Of a DNA stretch of 64,000 nt, positions 51,253-59,810 are shown piece by piece (position 1 is the first letter of the stretch; each line of letters opens with the position of its first letter). Where the stretch lies: the NCBI GenBank assembly GCA_015295835.1, contig DVEG01000020.1, positions 472,369-536,368 on the forward strand. The letters run 5' to 3'. The notes under the pieces were generated by a model. That model saw nothing but the letters and a program-made list of their open reading frames with translations, was not told where the DNA came from and searched no databases. Origin of the DNA: Oscillatoriaceae cyanobacterium M7585_C2015_266. Its GTDB lineage: Bacteria > Cyanobacteriota > Cyanobacteriia > Cyanobacteriales > Oscillatoriaceae. The position numbers and the translations under genes were made by a program.

Positions 51253-52308
51253 TTAGCGGAAAGGAGGAGAATAGAGCAAACCGCCTTTTGTCCAAAGGTT
51301 GTTTTGCCCCCGTTCTAATTTTAGGGGCGTTTGGGAACCTAAATTACGCTCGTAGATTTCGCCGTAATTGCCGACATGCTTGATAATGCGCGTGGCAAAA
51401 TCACTGCTTAAACCCAAGTCTTTGCCTAAGTTTCCTTCTCTGCCCAAAAAGCGCTTGATTTCTGGATTTGAACTGGTTGCCATTTGGGCAATATTTTTCG
51501 AGTTGATTCCTAATTCTTCGGCTTGAATGGTAGCATATATCGACCATGTTACCACATCTTCCCACTTTGAGTCTCCATCTTTGACGGCAGGGGCAAGGGG
51601 TTCTTTGGAAAAAATGGTTTCTAAAATAATGTGATCTTCAGGTTTGGGCAGTTGGGAGCGGCGAGAAATCAGCTGTGAGCGATCTGATGTGACGGCTTCA
51701 CACCGCCCTTCGGCGTAACTGGTGAATACGACATTTACGTCTTCAAAAACAACGGGTTTGTATGGTATATTTCGCTGCCGCATTTGATCGGTTAGATTCT
51801 GTTCGTTTGTGGTGCCGGTTTGGGTGCAGATGGCTTTATTTTTTAAATCTTCTAGGGATTTGATGCCGCTATTTTTTCGTACCATTATGCTTTGCCCGTC
51901 GTAAAAAACTATGGGGGCAAAGGCTAAACCGACGGCAGCATCACGGTTGAGTGTCCAGGTGGTATTGCGGCTGAGGATGTCGATTTCTCCGGTTTGTAAG
52001 GCGGTAAATCTCTCTTTGGCGTTGAGGTTGCGGTATTCTACGGCTTCGGGATTGTCGAAAAGAGCAGCTGCGATCGCTCTACATATATCTACATCTAATC
52101 CGGAATATTTTCCTGTTTTATCGACAAAGCTAAATCCTGGTAGTTCACCGCTGACACCGCAAATTATTTTGCCACGATTCAGAACCGTGTATAATCTACT
52201 TTGCCGGCTCTCTGTTGAGGTTTCTCTGCGAGCACAACTCGTAAAATAATTTGACAGAATCAGCAAGCTAAGCATTAAAAAGCTTTTTAATTTTTGTTTT
52301 AAAATCAT
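51253..52308 (-). CDS. natF: Polar amino-acid ABC transporter substrate-binding lipoprotein (NatF type)
   Basis: 351 aa. Signal with lipobox-like FTSC (Cys ~25) suggests membrane tethering. SBP_bac_3 domain: VLNRGKIICGVSGELPGFSF, GKYSGLDVDICRAIAAALF, DILSRNTTWTLNRDAAVG, and VGNYGEIYERNLG near the end. Similar to BztA/NatF, general L-amino-acid binding proteins. It overlaps the upstream permease by 4 bp and is followed by natH. Confidence 0.9.
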   Translation of the reverse strand: MILKQKLKSFLMLSLLILSNYFTSCARRETSTESRQSRLYTVLNRGKIICGVSGELPGFSFVDKTGKYSGLDVDICRAIAAALFDNPEAVEYRNLNAKERFTALQTGEIDILSRNTTWTLNRDAAVGLAFAPIVFYDGQSIMVRKNSGIKSLEDLKNKAICTQTGTTNEQNLTDQMRQRNIPYKPVVFEDVNVVFTSYAEGRCEAVTSDRSQLISRRSQLPKPEDHIILETIFSKEPLAPAVKDGDSKWEDVVTWSIYATIQAEELGINSKNIAQMATSSNPEIKRFLGREGNLGKDLGLSSDFATRIIKHVGNYGEIYERNLGSQTPLKLERGQNNLWTKGGLLYSPPFR

Positions 52309-53234
52309 CTTTCTTTTATCTGTACAGCTCGATTGATTGTATTCATTACTAAGGAAACTATAAGATCGAGGATGAGATAGGTTATTGCAATTAATAACAT
52401 TACTTCAACTGCTCTTCCGGTTTGGTTGAATGTTGTCGAGGCAACAAAGTAAATGTCGGGATAGCCAATTGCGATCGCTAGACTCGATCCTTTAACTAAA
52501 TTCAGGTATTGATTTGTCAGCGGTGGTATTATCACCCGCAGCGCTTGTGGTAAAATTACTAACCGCATTGTCAATCCCGGAGTCAGCCCCAATGCTTTGG
52601 CTGCTTCCCATTGCCCCGGCGGCACTGATTGAATTCCGCCCCTAACAATTTCGGCAATATATGCGCCATTATATATTATCATCCCCATCAACAAAGCGGA
52701 AAATTCCGAAGATAGGTGTATTTCCCCAATATCGACGCCTCGATTGCTGGCGTAAATCAATCCTAATAGCGAAATTTTATTATCCGCTGGCGGCAGATTT
52801 AGAAAAAGGGCAAAGTACCAGAAAAATAATTGCAGCAGCAGGGGAATGTTGCGGAAAATTTCTACATAGATTAAGGCTAGCTGGCGTACTAGCCAGTTAT
52901 CCCATAAGCGAGCAATACCGATTGTAACACCGACTACTGTGGATAGTAGGAGTGCTAGTAGGATAACGCGCAGGGAATTGAGTAGCCCCACTAATAGGGC
53001 ACGTGTGTAAGAATCGAAGGGCTGGTAGGGAATAGGGGTTTCGCCAATATCAAAGGAAGCCTGAGATTGTAAAAAGTCAAATCCTAGTTCAATTCCCAGT
53101 TGTTTGAGATTGAAAGTCAGGTTATCCCAGAGGATGCCAAAGGCGCTCGCTACTAGCATTACTGTTAAAACCTGCCCTCCCCAGCGCCAAAACCGAATAT
53201 CCCGCCACAGAGGTATTTTGCGCTCGCGCTTCAT
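52305..53234 (-). CDS. natG: Polar amino-acid ABC transporter permease (NatG/BztB type)
   Basis: 309 aa, about six membrane helices after an N-terminal segment; EAA motif EAAKALGLTPGLTMRLVILPQAL; YVEIFRNIPLLLQLFFWY is typical of the family. It is the first gene of the N-II type unit here, overlapping natF by 4 bp (ATGA). The usual cyanobacterial order places the binding protein first, so the permease-first order is a point to note. It begins 84 bp downstream of the N-I cluster ATPase gene. Confidence 0.88.
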   Translation of the reverse strand: MKRERKIPLWRDIRFWRWGGQVLTVMLVASAFGILWDNLTFNLKQLGIELGFDFLQSQASFDIGETPIPYQPFDSYTRALLVGLLNSLRVILLALLLSTVVGVTIGIARLWDNWLVRQLALIYVEIFRNIPLLLQLFFWYFALFLNLPPADNKISLLGLIYASNRGVDIGEIHLSSEFSALLMGMIIYNGAYIAEIVRGGIQSVPPGQWEAAKALGLTPGLTMRLVILPQALRVIIPPLTNQYLNLVKGSSLAIAIGYPDIYFVASTTFNQTGRAVEVMLLIAITYLILDLIVSLVMNTINRAVQIKER

Positions 53235-53318
53235 ACTATTTAACTAAGGCGCTATTCAGAAAACACTATAGCACCTTGACAACTTTTCGCTAATATGCTA
53301 CCTTCTCTATTTGTGCTT

Positions 53319-54023
53319 TTATCCTCCTAAGTAAGCTTCGCGAACCGTTTCGTCAGACTCCAATTCCGACGCCGTACCTTCTAGAACAATTTGACCTGTT
53401 TGTAAAACATAGCCGCGATTAGCAATTTTCAATGCCATGCGAGCATTTTGCTCCACCAATAAAATAGTTGTGCCTTGAGAGTTAATGTCGCGAATAATTT
53501 CAAAAATTTGATTAACCAACATAGGTGCTAAACCCATACTGGGTTCATCTAATAATAGCAAGCGAGGGCGAGCCATCATAGCGCGAGCGATCGCCAGCAT
53601 TTGCTGTTCTCCCCCGCTGAGAGTACCTGCTTTTTGATTTATTCGTTCTCGCAGACGGGGAAAAAGATTTAAAACTTTCTCTTTATCTGATTTAATGCCT
53701 AAATAATCATGACGACAAAAAGCACCCATTTCTAGATTTTCCAGCACCGTCATCCGAGGAAAAATCAAACGTCCTTCTGGGCTTTGTGAAATCCCCAAGC
53801 GCACTATTTCTCGTGTAGGTAGAGATTCTAAAGCTTTCCCTTCAAATAAAATGCTACCTTTTCGCGGTCGCAACAGCCCTTGTATAGTGCGGAGAGTCGT
53901 TGTTTTTCCAGCTCCATTGCTGCCTATTAAAGTAACGATTTCTCCTTGTTCTACGTGCAGATTAATTCCCTTTAGTGCATGAATATTCCCGTAGTAAGTA
54001 TGAATGTTTTTTACTTCTAGCAT
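53319..54023 (-). CDS. livF: Branched-chain/neutral amino-acid ABC transporter ATPase (LivF/NatE type)
   Basis: 234 aa. Walker A GSNGAGKTT, signature LSGGEQQMLAIARAMM, Walker B LLLLDEPSMGLAP, switch LLVEQNARMAL. LivF-type: typical GLLRPRKGSILFEGK and the short C-terminus ending TVREAYLGG. Follows the livG gene by 41 bp. Part of the N-I like system. Confidence 0.93.
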   Translation of the reverse strand: MLEVKNIHTYYGNIHALKGINLHVEQGEIVTLIGSNGAGKTTTLRTIQGLLRPRKGSILFEGKALESLPTREIVRLGISQSPEGRLIFPRMTVLENLEMGAFCRHDYLGIKSDKEKVLNLFPRLRERINQKAGTLSGGEQQMLAIARAMMARPRLLLLDEPSMGLAPMLVNQIFEIIRDINSQGTTILLVEQNARMALKIANRGYVLQTGQIVLEGTASELESDETVREAYLGG

Positions 54024-54064
54024 ATTTTTATAATCTTAATTTTTTTATTTTTTTTTATATTATT

Positions 54065-54847
54065 TTATAAGGCGTGGTTTTCTTCTTCTTTGCCAAGATA
54101 TGCTTCAATCACGCGAGGATTGGAGCGAACCTCAGCCGGTGTTCCTTCTGCTATTTTAGAGCCGTATTCCATGACGCTGACGCGATCGCTAATTTCCATA
54201 ACCACTTTCATATCATGTTCAATCAGCAAAATCGTCAAATCGAGTTCGTCGCGAATGCGACTTATAAACCGGGTTAAATCAGCCGTTTCATTGGGATTCA
54301 TACCAGCCGTCGGTTCATCTAACAGCAGTATTTTCGGTTCCGATGCCAAAGCCCGCGCTATTTCCAATCGTCGTTGTTCTCCATAAGAAAGATTTTTTGC
54401 TAATTCTGTAGCTTTGGATACACCTAAGCCTACATATTCCAAAAGTTCCAGTGCTTTTGCTTTTGCTTGGCGCTCCTCAGCAATTACTTCAGGAGGGCGT
54501 AGTAGAGCCCCCAACAAACCCGTTTTCAGGCGACAATGTCTGCCCACCAGAACATTTTCTAACACTGTCATATTATTGAACAGACGGATATTTTGAAATG
54601 TTCTAGCAATTCCCAAACCAGTCAGCTTGTCAGGGCTGGCACCAGTAATATCTTTTCCCTCTAATAACAACTTGCCAGACGAGGGTACATAAATACCCGT
54701 GAGCATATTAAAAAATGTAGTCTTGCCGGCACCATTAGGACCTATTAAACTAGCAATTGTACCTTTTTCAAGTGTAAAATCTACCTGTTTTACTGCTATA
54801 AGACCACCAAATCTCATCGTCAGTTGACGGGCTTCTAAAAGTGGCAT
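54065..54847 (-). CDS. livG: Branched-chain/neutral amino-acid ABC transporter ATPase (LivG/NatA type)
   Basis: 260 aa. Walker A GPNGAGKTTFFNMLTG, RTFQNIRLFNNMTVLENVLVG, signature LSYGEQRRLEIARAL, Walker B ILLLDEPTAGMNP, switch LLIEHDMKVVME. The signature LSYGEQ and GMNPNET are the LivG hallmarks. C-terminal EVRSNPRVIEAYLG. 27 bp downstream of the livM gene. Confidence 0.93.
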   Translation of the reverse strand: MPLLEARQLTMRFGGLIAVKQVDFTLEKGTIASLIGPNGAGKTTFFNMLTGIYVPSSGKLLLEGKDITGASPDKLTGLGIARTFQNIRLFNNMTVLENVLVGRHCRLKTGLLGALLRPPEVIAEERQAKAKALELLEYVGLGVSKATELAKNLSYGEQRRLEIARALASEPKILLLDEPTAGMNPNETADLTRFISRIRDELDLTILLIEHDMKVVMEISDRVSVMEYGSKIAEGTPAEVRSNPRVIEAYLGKEEENHAL

Positions 54848-54874
54848 TGTTTACTCCTTGCGACCATAATTTTT

Positions 54875-56455
54875 TTAATCAACGGTTGCAGATTGCTTGC
54901 GTGCGGGTGATAAAGACTTTTTAATTGCCTCGTCAGTAGGATGCATTTCTGCTTGGTGCATAGCATCTGGCACAAGTCCTTCTGGACGCACGAGCATCAT
55001 TATGACTAAAGTTAATCCGAAAAGAAATAGGCGCATTTGTAGGGGATCGAAACTGACTGCTATAAAGTCTTTCAGGGCTGGATCGTTAATAAAAGGCAAG
55101 ACGGATGTATTCAGGAAGCCTTTAAGAACTTTTGCCAGTTGTGGTAAGTAAAGTCTATCTGCTGCCATGATAATGATACTACCCAAAATTACCCCAGTCA
55201 TATTGCCCAAACCGCCCAAAATAACCATGCACAGGATGATGACAGAGATGGCAAAATCGAAAGTGCCGGGGAAGATAGCGCTGATGTAAGCTGCGTAAAA
55301 AGCCCCTGCTAATCCAGCAAAACTTGCTCCCATTGCAAAGGCGAGTAACTTGGTTTTGACAAGGTTAATTCCCATTGCGCAAGCAGCGAGTTCATCTTCG
55401 CGAATTGCTGCCCAAGAACGCCCCAAACGAGAATCGCGCAGACGAGCGATCGCAAAATAAGTAAACACGACTAGCAACAGTATTAAATAATACCACGGTA
55501 GGTAATTCGTCGAGTTAAAAGTACCAATAATTGGCAAATATGGACGACCTATTGGATTAATACCTGCTTCGCCGCCGGTGAGGTTAAGAGGGCGAGTACA
55601 ACCGATAAGGCAAATAGTCATTTCTGGTTTGCCCGCAATAATAGCAAAAAATTTCGAGATGGGTTCTTCAATCCGCACTTCTGTTAAATTGCGAAACAAA
55701 ACCGGTACAATTTGCCCGAAGCCGAGAGTTACTATTGCTAGATAGTCGCCTCGCAGACGCAATGTTGGCGTTCCCAAAATCAAACCAAAAAAAGCAGCCA
55801 CTAAAGCTGCGAGCGGCAAAACCAGCCAAAAATTTAAGTTAATACCAAGGTGGGGGGAAGATAACAAACCTGTAGTATAAGCGCCGATGGTAAAAAAGGC
55901 AACATAGCCTAAATCTAACAAGCCTGCAAAGCCGACTGTAATATTTAATCCTAGCGCCATCATTGCGAAAAATAAAATCTGGATAGCGGTATCTATCCAT
56001 TTAGTCTGAAGCAACAAATCGGCAAAGGGAAAAAATACCAGAACGAAAGCGAAAGTTAAAAGAGTAGCTTGTTGCTTGCGAGCTGGTATTCCCTGGGCTG
56101 CTCCCATCACTCCCCCTGCCAGTATAGACACTATGAAAGCCAAAAAACCTGCTAACAGGGGAATAAAACCAACTGAATACTGCCCCGAAATTGGGCGAAT
56201 TAGCCATCCTTCAAGCAGAGTGCCAATGAACAGGCAAATTCCTATACCTAATCCTGCGCGCGCGCCTATGCTTGCCCCTTCTTTTGGGTTAAAAACTTTC
56301 TGCCCTTGTGTTTTTAAGAACCCTACTGCTGTACCAAACAACCAGCCGATTAACGTTCCGCTATAACCGCCAAAAATGAGAACTGTTAAAATTGCGATCG
56401 CTCCTAAAATACCGCTTGATTTTATCGCCTTGATTACCTGTTTTTGCATGTTCAT
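54875..56455 (-). CDS. livM: Branched-chain amino-acid ABC transporter permease (LivM type) with N-terminal extension
   Basis: 526 aa from ATG 56455 (a GTG at 56461 is two codons upstream). LivM core (~165-500: GLNITVGFAGLLDLGYVAFFTIGAY, LPLAALVAAFFGLILGTPTLRLRGDYLAIVTLGFGQI, AIREDELAACAMGINL) with the GDYLAIVTLG motif of the family. Unlike most LivM (300-420 aa), it has ~130 extra N-terminal residues with several helices (GGYSGTLIGWLFGTAVGF; LLAGFLAFIVSILAGGVMGAAQG). The extension resembles other glycine-zipper membrane segments but no role is known. C-terminal tail charged. Confidence 0.9.
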   Translation of the reverse strand: MNMQKQVIKAIKSSGILGAIAILTVLIFGGYSGTLIGWLFGTAVGFLKTQGQKVFNPKEGASIGARAGLGIGICLFIGTLLEGWLIRPISGQYSVGFIPLLAGFLAFIVSILAGGVMGAAQGIPARKQQATLLTFAFVLVFFPFADLLLQTKWIDTAIQILFFAMMALGLNITVGFAGLLDLGYVAFFTIGAYTTGLLSSPHLGINLNFWLVLPLAALVAAFFGLILGTPTLRLRGDYLAIVTLGFGQIVPVLFRNLTEVRIEEPISKFFAIIAGKPEMTICLIGCTRPLNLTGGEAGINPIGRPYLPIIGTFNSTNYLPWYYLILLLVVFTYFAIARLRDSRLGRSWAAIREDELAACAMGINLVKTKLLAFAMGASFAGLAGAFYAAYISAIFPGTFDFAISVIILCMVILGGLGNMTGVILGSIIIMAADRLYLPQLAKVLKGFLNTSVLPFINDPALKDFIAVSFDPLQMRLFLFGLTLVIMMLVRPEGLVPDAMHQAEMHPTDEAIKKSLSPARKQSATVD

Positions 56456-56499
56456 ACTCACTAATATATACTTATGAAAAAATAGGCTAATGTTCCTAT

Positions 56500-57576
56500 T
56501 TATACTTTTTCCTGAACGTTTTCACCCAGCAAACCACCAGGGCGGAAAGCTAAAATCACCACCAAAACAGCAAATACCCAAGCATTAGTCCATCGACTAG
56601 AAAGGTATTGATCGCTCAAAGCCGACAGTAAACCAATTAAAATTCCTCCCAACATTGCCCCGACAATATTACCGATACCTCCCAGCACAGCAGCAGTAAA
56701 AGCCCGCAAACCTGCGGTAAATCCCATAGTAAAAACAATAGTATTGTTATACAAACCAACCAACATACCAGCCGCCCCAGCCAGTGCTCCGCCAATTAAA
56801 AAAGTCAAGGCAATAATCCGATCTACATCAATGCCCATAATCAAAGCGGCATCGCGGTTTTGGGCTGTTGCCCGCATTGCCTTGCCCAGACGAGTATTCT
56901 GCACGAAAAGTTGCAATCCCACCATCAGTGCGAGGGCAACAATCAACACAATCAAATCCTTCGTAGTAAAAGAAATATTACTTTGAATGCCGAAAAACTT
57001 TAGAATATCGATGCGAGGTAGTAAATCCGGAAAACTCTTGGGAGCAGCAGCGTTTACTCCCATAGCGGGAATAAAAGCTTTTAGCCCTCCCCAAAACAAG
57101 CCTATATTTTGAAAAATAAAAGAAACACCAATTGCTGAAATTAGCGGTGCTAACCGAGGAGCATTTCGTAGAGGGCGGTAAGCATACCTTTCTGTAAGGA
57201 TATTAAGCCCAGCACAAACAATGCCGGATACTAGCAAAGCAATTAACATTGCGGGAACAGAAACTTGTAAGGGTGCACCCTCTTGAATACCAAAGGTACT
57301 GATCACCGTAAGGGCAGCAAAACCCCCTAACATGAATAAATCCCCATGAGCAAAATTTATCAGTTCAATAATGCCGTATACCAAGGTATAGCCAAGAGCA
57401 ATAATAGCAATAATCGCACCATTTACTAAACCAACTAAAATTTGTTTAATAAGAGTTTCGGGATTGGTGACGAGATCCGCTAAAATTCGTGGTAAATCTA
57501 AACCAGCAATTGGCCCTAACAACAAAACTAGATAGATGACTGGGATGTAAATTAAGAGCTTTTGCCATTGTTTCAT
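56500..57576 (-). CDS. livH: Branched-chain amino-acid ABC transporter permease (LivH type)
   Basis: 358 aa from ATG 57576 (MKQWQKLLIYIPVIYL); a longer frame to 57681 crosses the hairpin spacer and is unlikely. Core motif GAIIAIIALGYTLVYGIIELINFAHGDLFMLGG, ILTERYAYRPLRNAPRLAPLISAIGVSF and GLYNNTIVFTMGFTAGLRAFTAAVLGGIGNIVGA, typical of LivH. About eight membrane helices. Separated from livM by 44 bp and from the binding protein by a strong hairpin. Confidence 0.92.
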   Translation of the reverse strand: MKQWQKLLIYIPVIYLVLLLGPIAGLDLPRILADLVTNPETLIKQILVGLVNGAIIAIIALGYTLVYGIIELINFAHGDLFMLGGFAALTVISTFGIQEGAPLQVSVPAMLIALLVSGIVCAGLNILTERYAYRPLRNAPRLAPLISAIGVSFIFQNIGLFWGGLKAFIPAMGVNAAAPKSFPDLLPRIDILKFFGIQSNISFTTKDLIVLIVALALMVGLQLFVQNTRLGKAMRATAQNRDAALIMGIDVDRIIALTFLIGGALAGAAGMLVGLYNNTIVFTMGFTAGLRAFTAAVLGGIGNIVGAMLGGILIGLLSALSDQYLSSRWTNAWVFAVLVVILAFRPGGLLGENVQEKV

Positions 57577-57647
57577 AACTATTTTGCTATGTATATCGAG
57601 CTGAGTACACAGTAAAAGAGAAGGAAAGCTATATTTTAACTGAAAGA

Positions 57648-57716
57648 GTAAGATTTTTCTCGATAAGAGGCGTAGGGGCACCCTCGGTAGGTGCCCAAGA
57701 AGCGAGAGAATCTTAC
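57648..57716 (-). promoter_or_regulatory. Intercistronic nested hairpin between binding-protein gene and livH
   Basis: On the minus strand an outer stem GTAAGATT/AATCTTAC (57648-57655/57709-57716) plus TCTCG/CGAGA (57658-57662/57703-57707) encloses GGGCACC/GGTGCCC (57676-57682/57690-57696). It begins one base after the binding-protein stop. No T-run; likely an mRNA-stabilising or partial-termination element that raises binding-protein level over the rest. Confidence 0.6.
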
Positions 57717-58928
57717 CTATTCAGCCTTGAGCAAAGTCACAAACTGGTATTTACCATCTTTGACCACATTTCCTGATAAAGTCGTTAGGGTAGTGTCGCC
57801 ATTGGCGTCAAAACTCCAAGTACCAAGTATTCCCTGAAAGTTTTTGGTGTTCATTACTGCATCGCGGATAGCCGCGCGGTCATTTTTGCAGACTTTGCCT
57901 ATTGCTTCTATTACTACCTTTGCTGCTTCGTAGCCATAAGCTGCATAAGCTTCTGGTTCGACATTGTATTTAGCCTTATAACTTTCGTACCAAGTTTTCC
58001 CCGCACCGGTTAGCTTTTTACCAGGGATTCCCCCAAAAGTAGCATAAACACCCTCAGCATCTTTACCGGCAGCATCAATTAAGGCTTGCTCAAAAATGCC
58101 ATCTGGCCCCATGAACTTTACGCGATCTGCTGTCATGCCCACATTTCGCATGTCTTTAATCAGTTGCCCCGCATTGTTCTGAGTAATGCCACCAAAATAA
58201 ATCATGTCTGGGTTGAGGGCTTTGATTTTATTCATTAAAGCTTTATAATCGCTAGCTTTCGGGTCAATTCCTTCTCTTCCCAGTACTTGTATTCCTAGTT
58301 TCTTTGCTGTCGCTTCAAAGACGTCGGCGATTCCTTTGCCATAAAGTTCTTGATCATCGAGAATGTAGACTTTTTTAACGCCTAGAGATTTAGCCCAGTT
58401 GGCAGCGGCTCTACCTTGGAGATCATCGGCGGGTACGACGCGGGCATAATTGCGCTTACCATTGGGGTAATATTTTTCAGGTTCGCCTGCTTCTCCTTTA
58501 CCAGGTTTGGTTAAGCCCGGATAAGTATTTGCTGGACTGACCATTACTAAATTAGCTGGGTTAAGAATCGGAATTGCTATTTTTGCAGCACCGGAATTAA
58601 ATGTACCGATAACGGCAACCACTGAGCTATCCGCAACAGCTTTGTTTGCGTTCGCGGCTACTTGTGCTGCATCCCATTTGCCGGCGGCAGCAGTAGCGTC
58701 GTCATATGCTTCATGTTGGATTGTGAGTTTACCGTCACAAACGGTATATTTGGTTTCTTCTAGGGCTTGCTTAATGCTGTTGACGATGCTTTGAGTTTGC
58801 CCTAGCGAACTACCTGTCATTGGTAGGCTGGAAACTATTTTGACTGTGTTTTCTCCTGCTTGAGGAACTCCACAGCTAGCACACAGAGAAACTGCTCCTA
58901 GTGTACAGATTGTTTTCTTTAACTGCAT
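57717..58928 (-). CDS. Branched-chain/neutral amino-acid ABC transporter binding lipoprotein (NatB/LivK type)
   Basis: 403 aa. Lipobox-like LCASC (Cys ~20) after a short signal. Peripla_BP_6 domain: KIVSSLPMTGSSLGQTQS, VVAVIGTFNSGAAKIAIPIL, VMVSPANTYPGLTKPGKG, VVPADDLQGRAAANWAKSLG and VYILDDQELYGKGIADVFE. First gene of the N-I like cluster; the strong hairpin at 57648 separates it from livH. Divergent from the porin. Confidence 0.92.
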   Translation of the reverse strand: MQLKKTICTLGAVSLCASCGVPQAGENTVKIVSSLPMTGSSLGQTQSIVNSIKQALEETKYTVCDGKLTIQHEAYDDATAAAGKWDAAQVAANANKAVADSSVVAVIGTFNSGAAKIAIPILNPANLVMVSPANTYPGLTKPGKGEAGEPEKYYPNGKRNYARVVPADDLQGRAAANWAKSLGVKKVYILDDQELYGKGIADVFEATAKKLGIQVLGREGIDPKASDYKALMNKIKALNPDMIYFGGITQNNAGQLIKDMRNVGMTADRVKFMGPDGIFEQALIDAAGKDAEGVYATFGGIPGKKLTGAGKTWYESYKAKYNVEPEAYAAYGYEAAKVVIEAIGKVCKNDRAAIRDAVMNTKNFQGILGTWSFDANGDTTLTTLSGNVVKDGKYQFVTLLKAE

Positions 58929-59810
58929 ATGGGTATGAGTAGTTGTGTACTTGGTTTGTGATTGTAAGCTTAACGGATTGATGAGTACTGCGATCGCTCA
59001 TGCAATTACTTACTGTTCTCAAAGTTCTGAGCCTCGGTTTTTTGGTAGCTTCAAATCTGAAACATCTCCTTTAGAAAAGGATGGGGCTTTTTTCTGAAAC
59101 TTTAATCTTTTTCCTGGATAAATTCGACTCATCTCAATCTTTTTATATAGCTCACTCTGCCTGCCCTCGCCAAAATAACTCTCCAGCAATATATTTTAAA
59201 ATTTCAAAATATAATTATAATTTTTTAGCATTAAATATGCCGAAATTGCCAAAACATTTCCAATAATTTTTTAAAATTTAAATAAAGACTTCAATTATTC
59301 AGAAAGTTGATTCCCTTTTTCTTGTGGTACTTTACCCCTATCCACCAAGCTTATTGGCAAGTGTTTTGTAGTTTTTGTAATCAATACCAATAGAGAGCAA
59401 GCGCACGTCAACCTTTTAATAAGGAGTCTGTCTTCAGAATCCTGTGCCGCGATTTTTACATTATTATAACTCAAATTTTACTTGTATTTAATGTATTTTT
59501 GAATTAGATTTTTTTATATTTTCAATTTGAAAGAGGGTAAGTAGCGATCGCTAGTCTCTAGCCGCAAGCACTGTTTTGCTGTTGCGTAGAACCCAGAACC
59601 TATCCAACAGTGTATAATTTCAGAATAGACTCTTGCCAAACCAAGACCGCACACGAGTCGTTTCGGGACACTATTTATACCCTTTCCTAAAAAAAGGGAT
59701 ATATTTGCCCTTGCAGATACTGTAAAATCTCCTTAGTAGTTCGCTCCTTGTCAACATCGATAAGTAAGTTGCTGATAAATACTAGAATCTCGACTTGGTG
59801 TGAGGACAAA
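58929..59810. other. Intergenic region between divergent transporter and porin genes
   Basis: 882 bp, AT-rich, with HIP1 sites near 58991 and 59545. It must hold the promoters of both the transporter cluster and the porin. No protein gene or RNA gene was recognised; an open frame at 59081 lacks a sensible start and composition. Confidence 0.5.

Noticed and set aside
59081..59266. Open frame upstream of the porin gene
   Set aside because: AT-rich, no Shine-Dalgarno, no similarity recognised.
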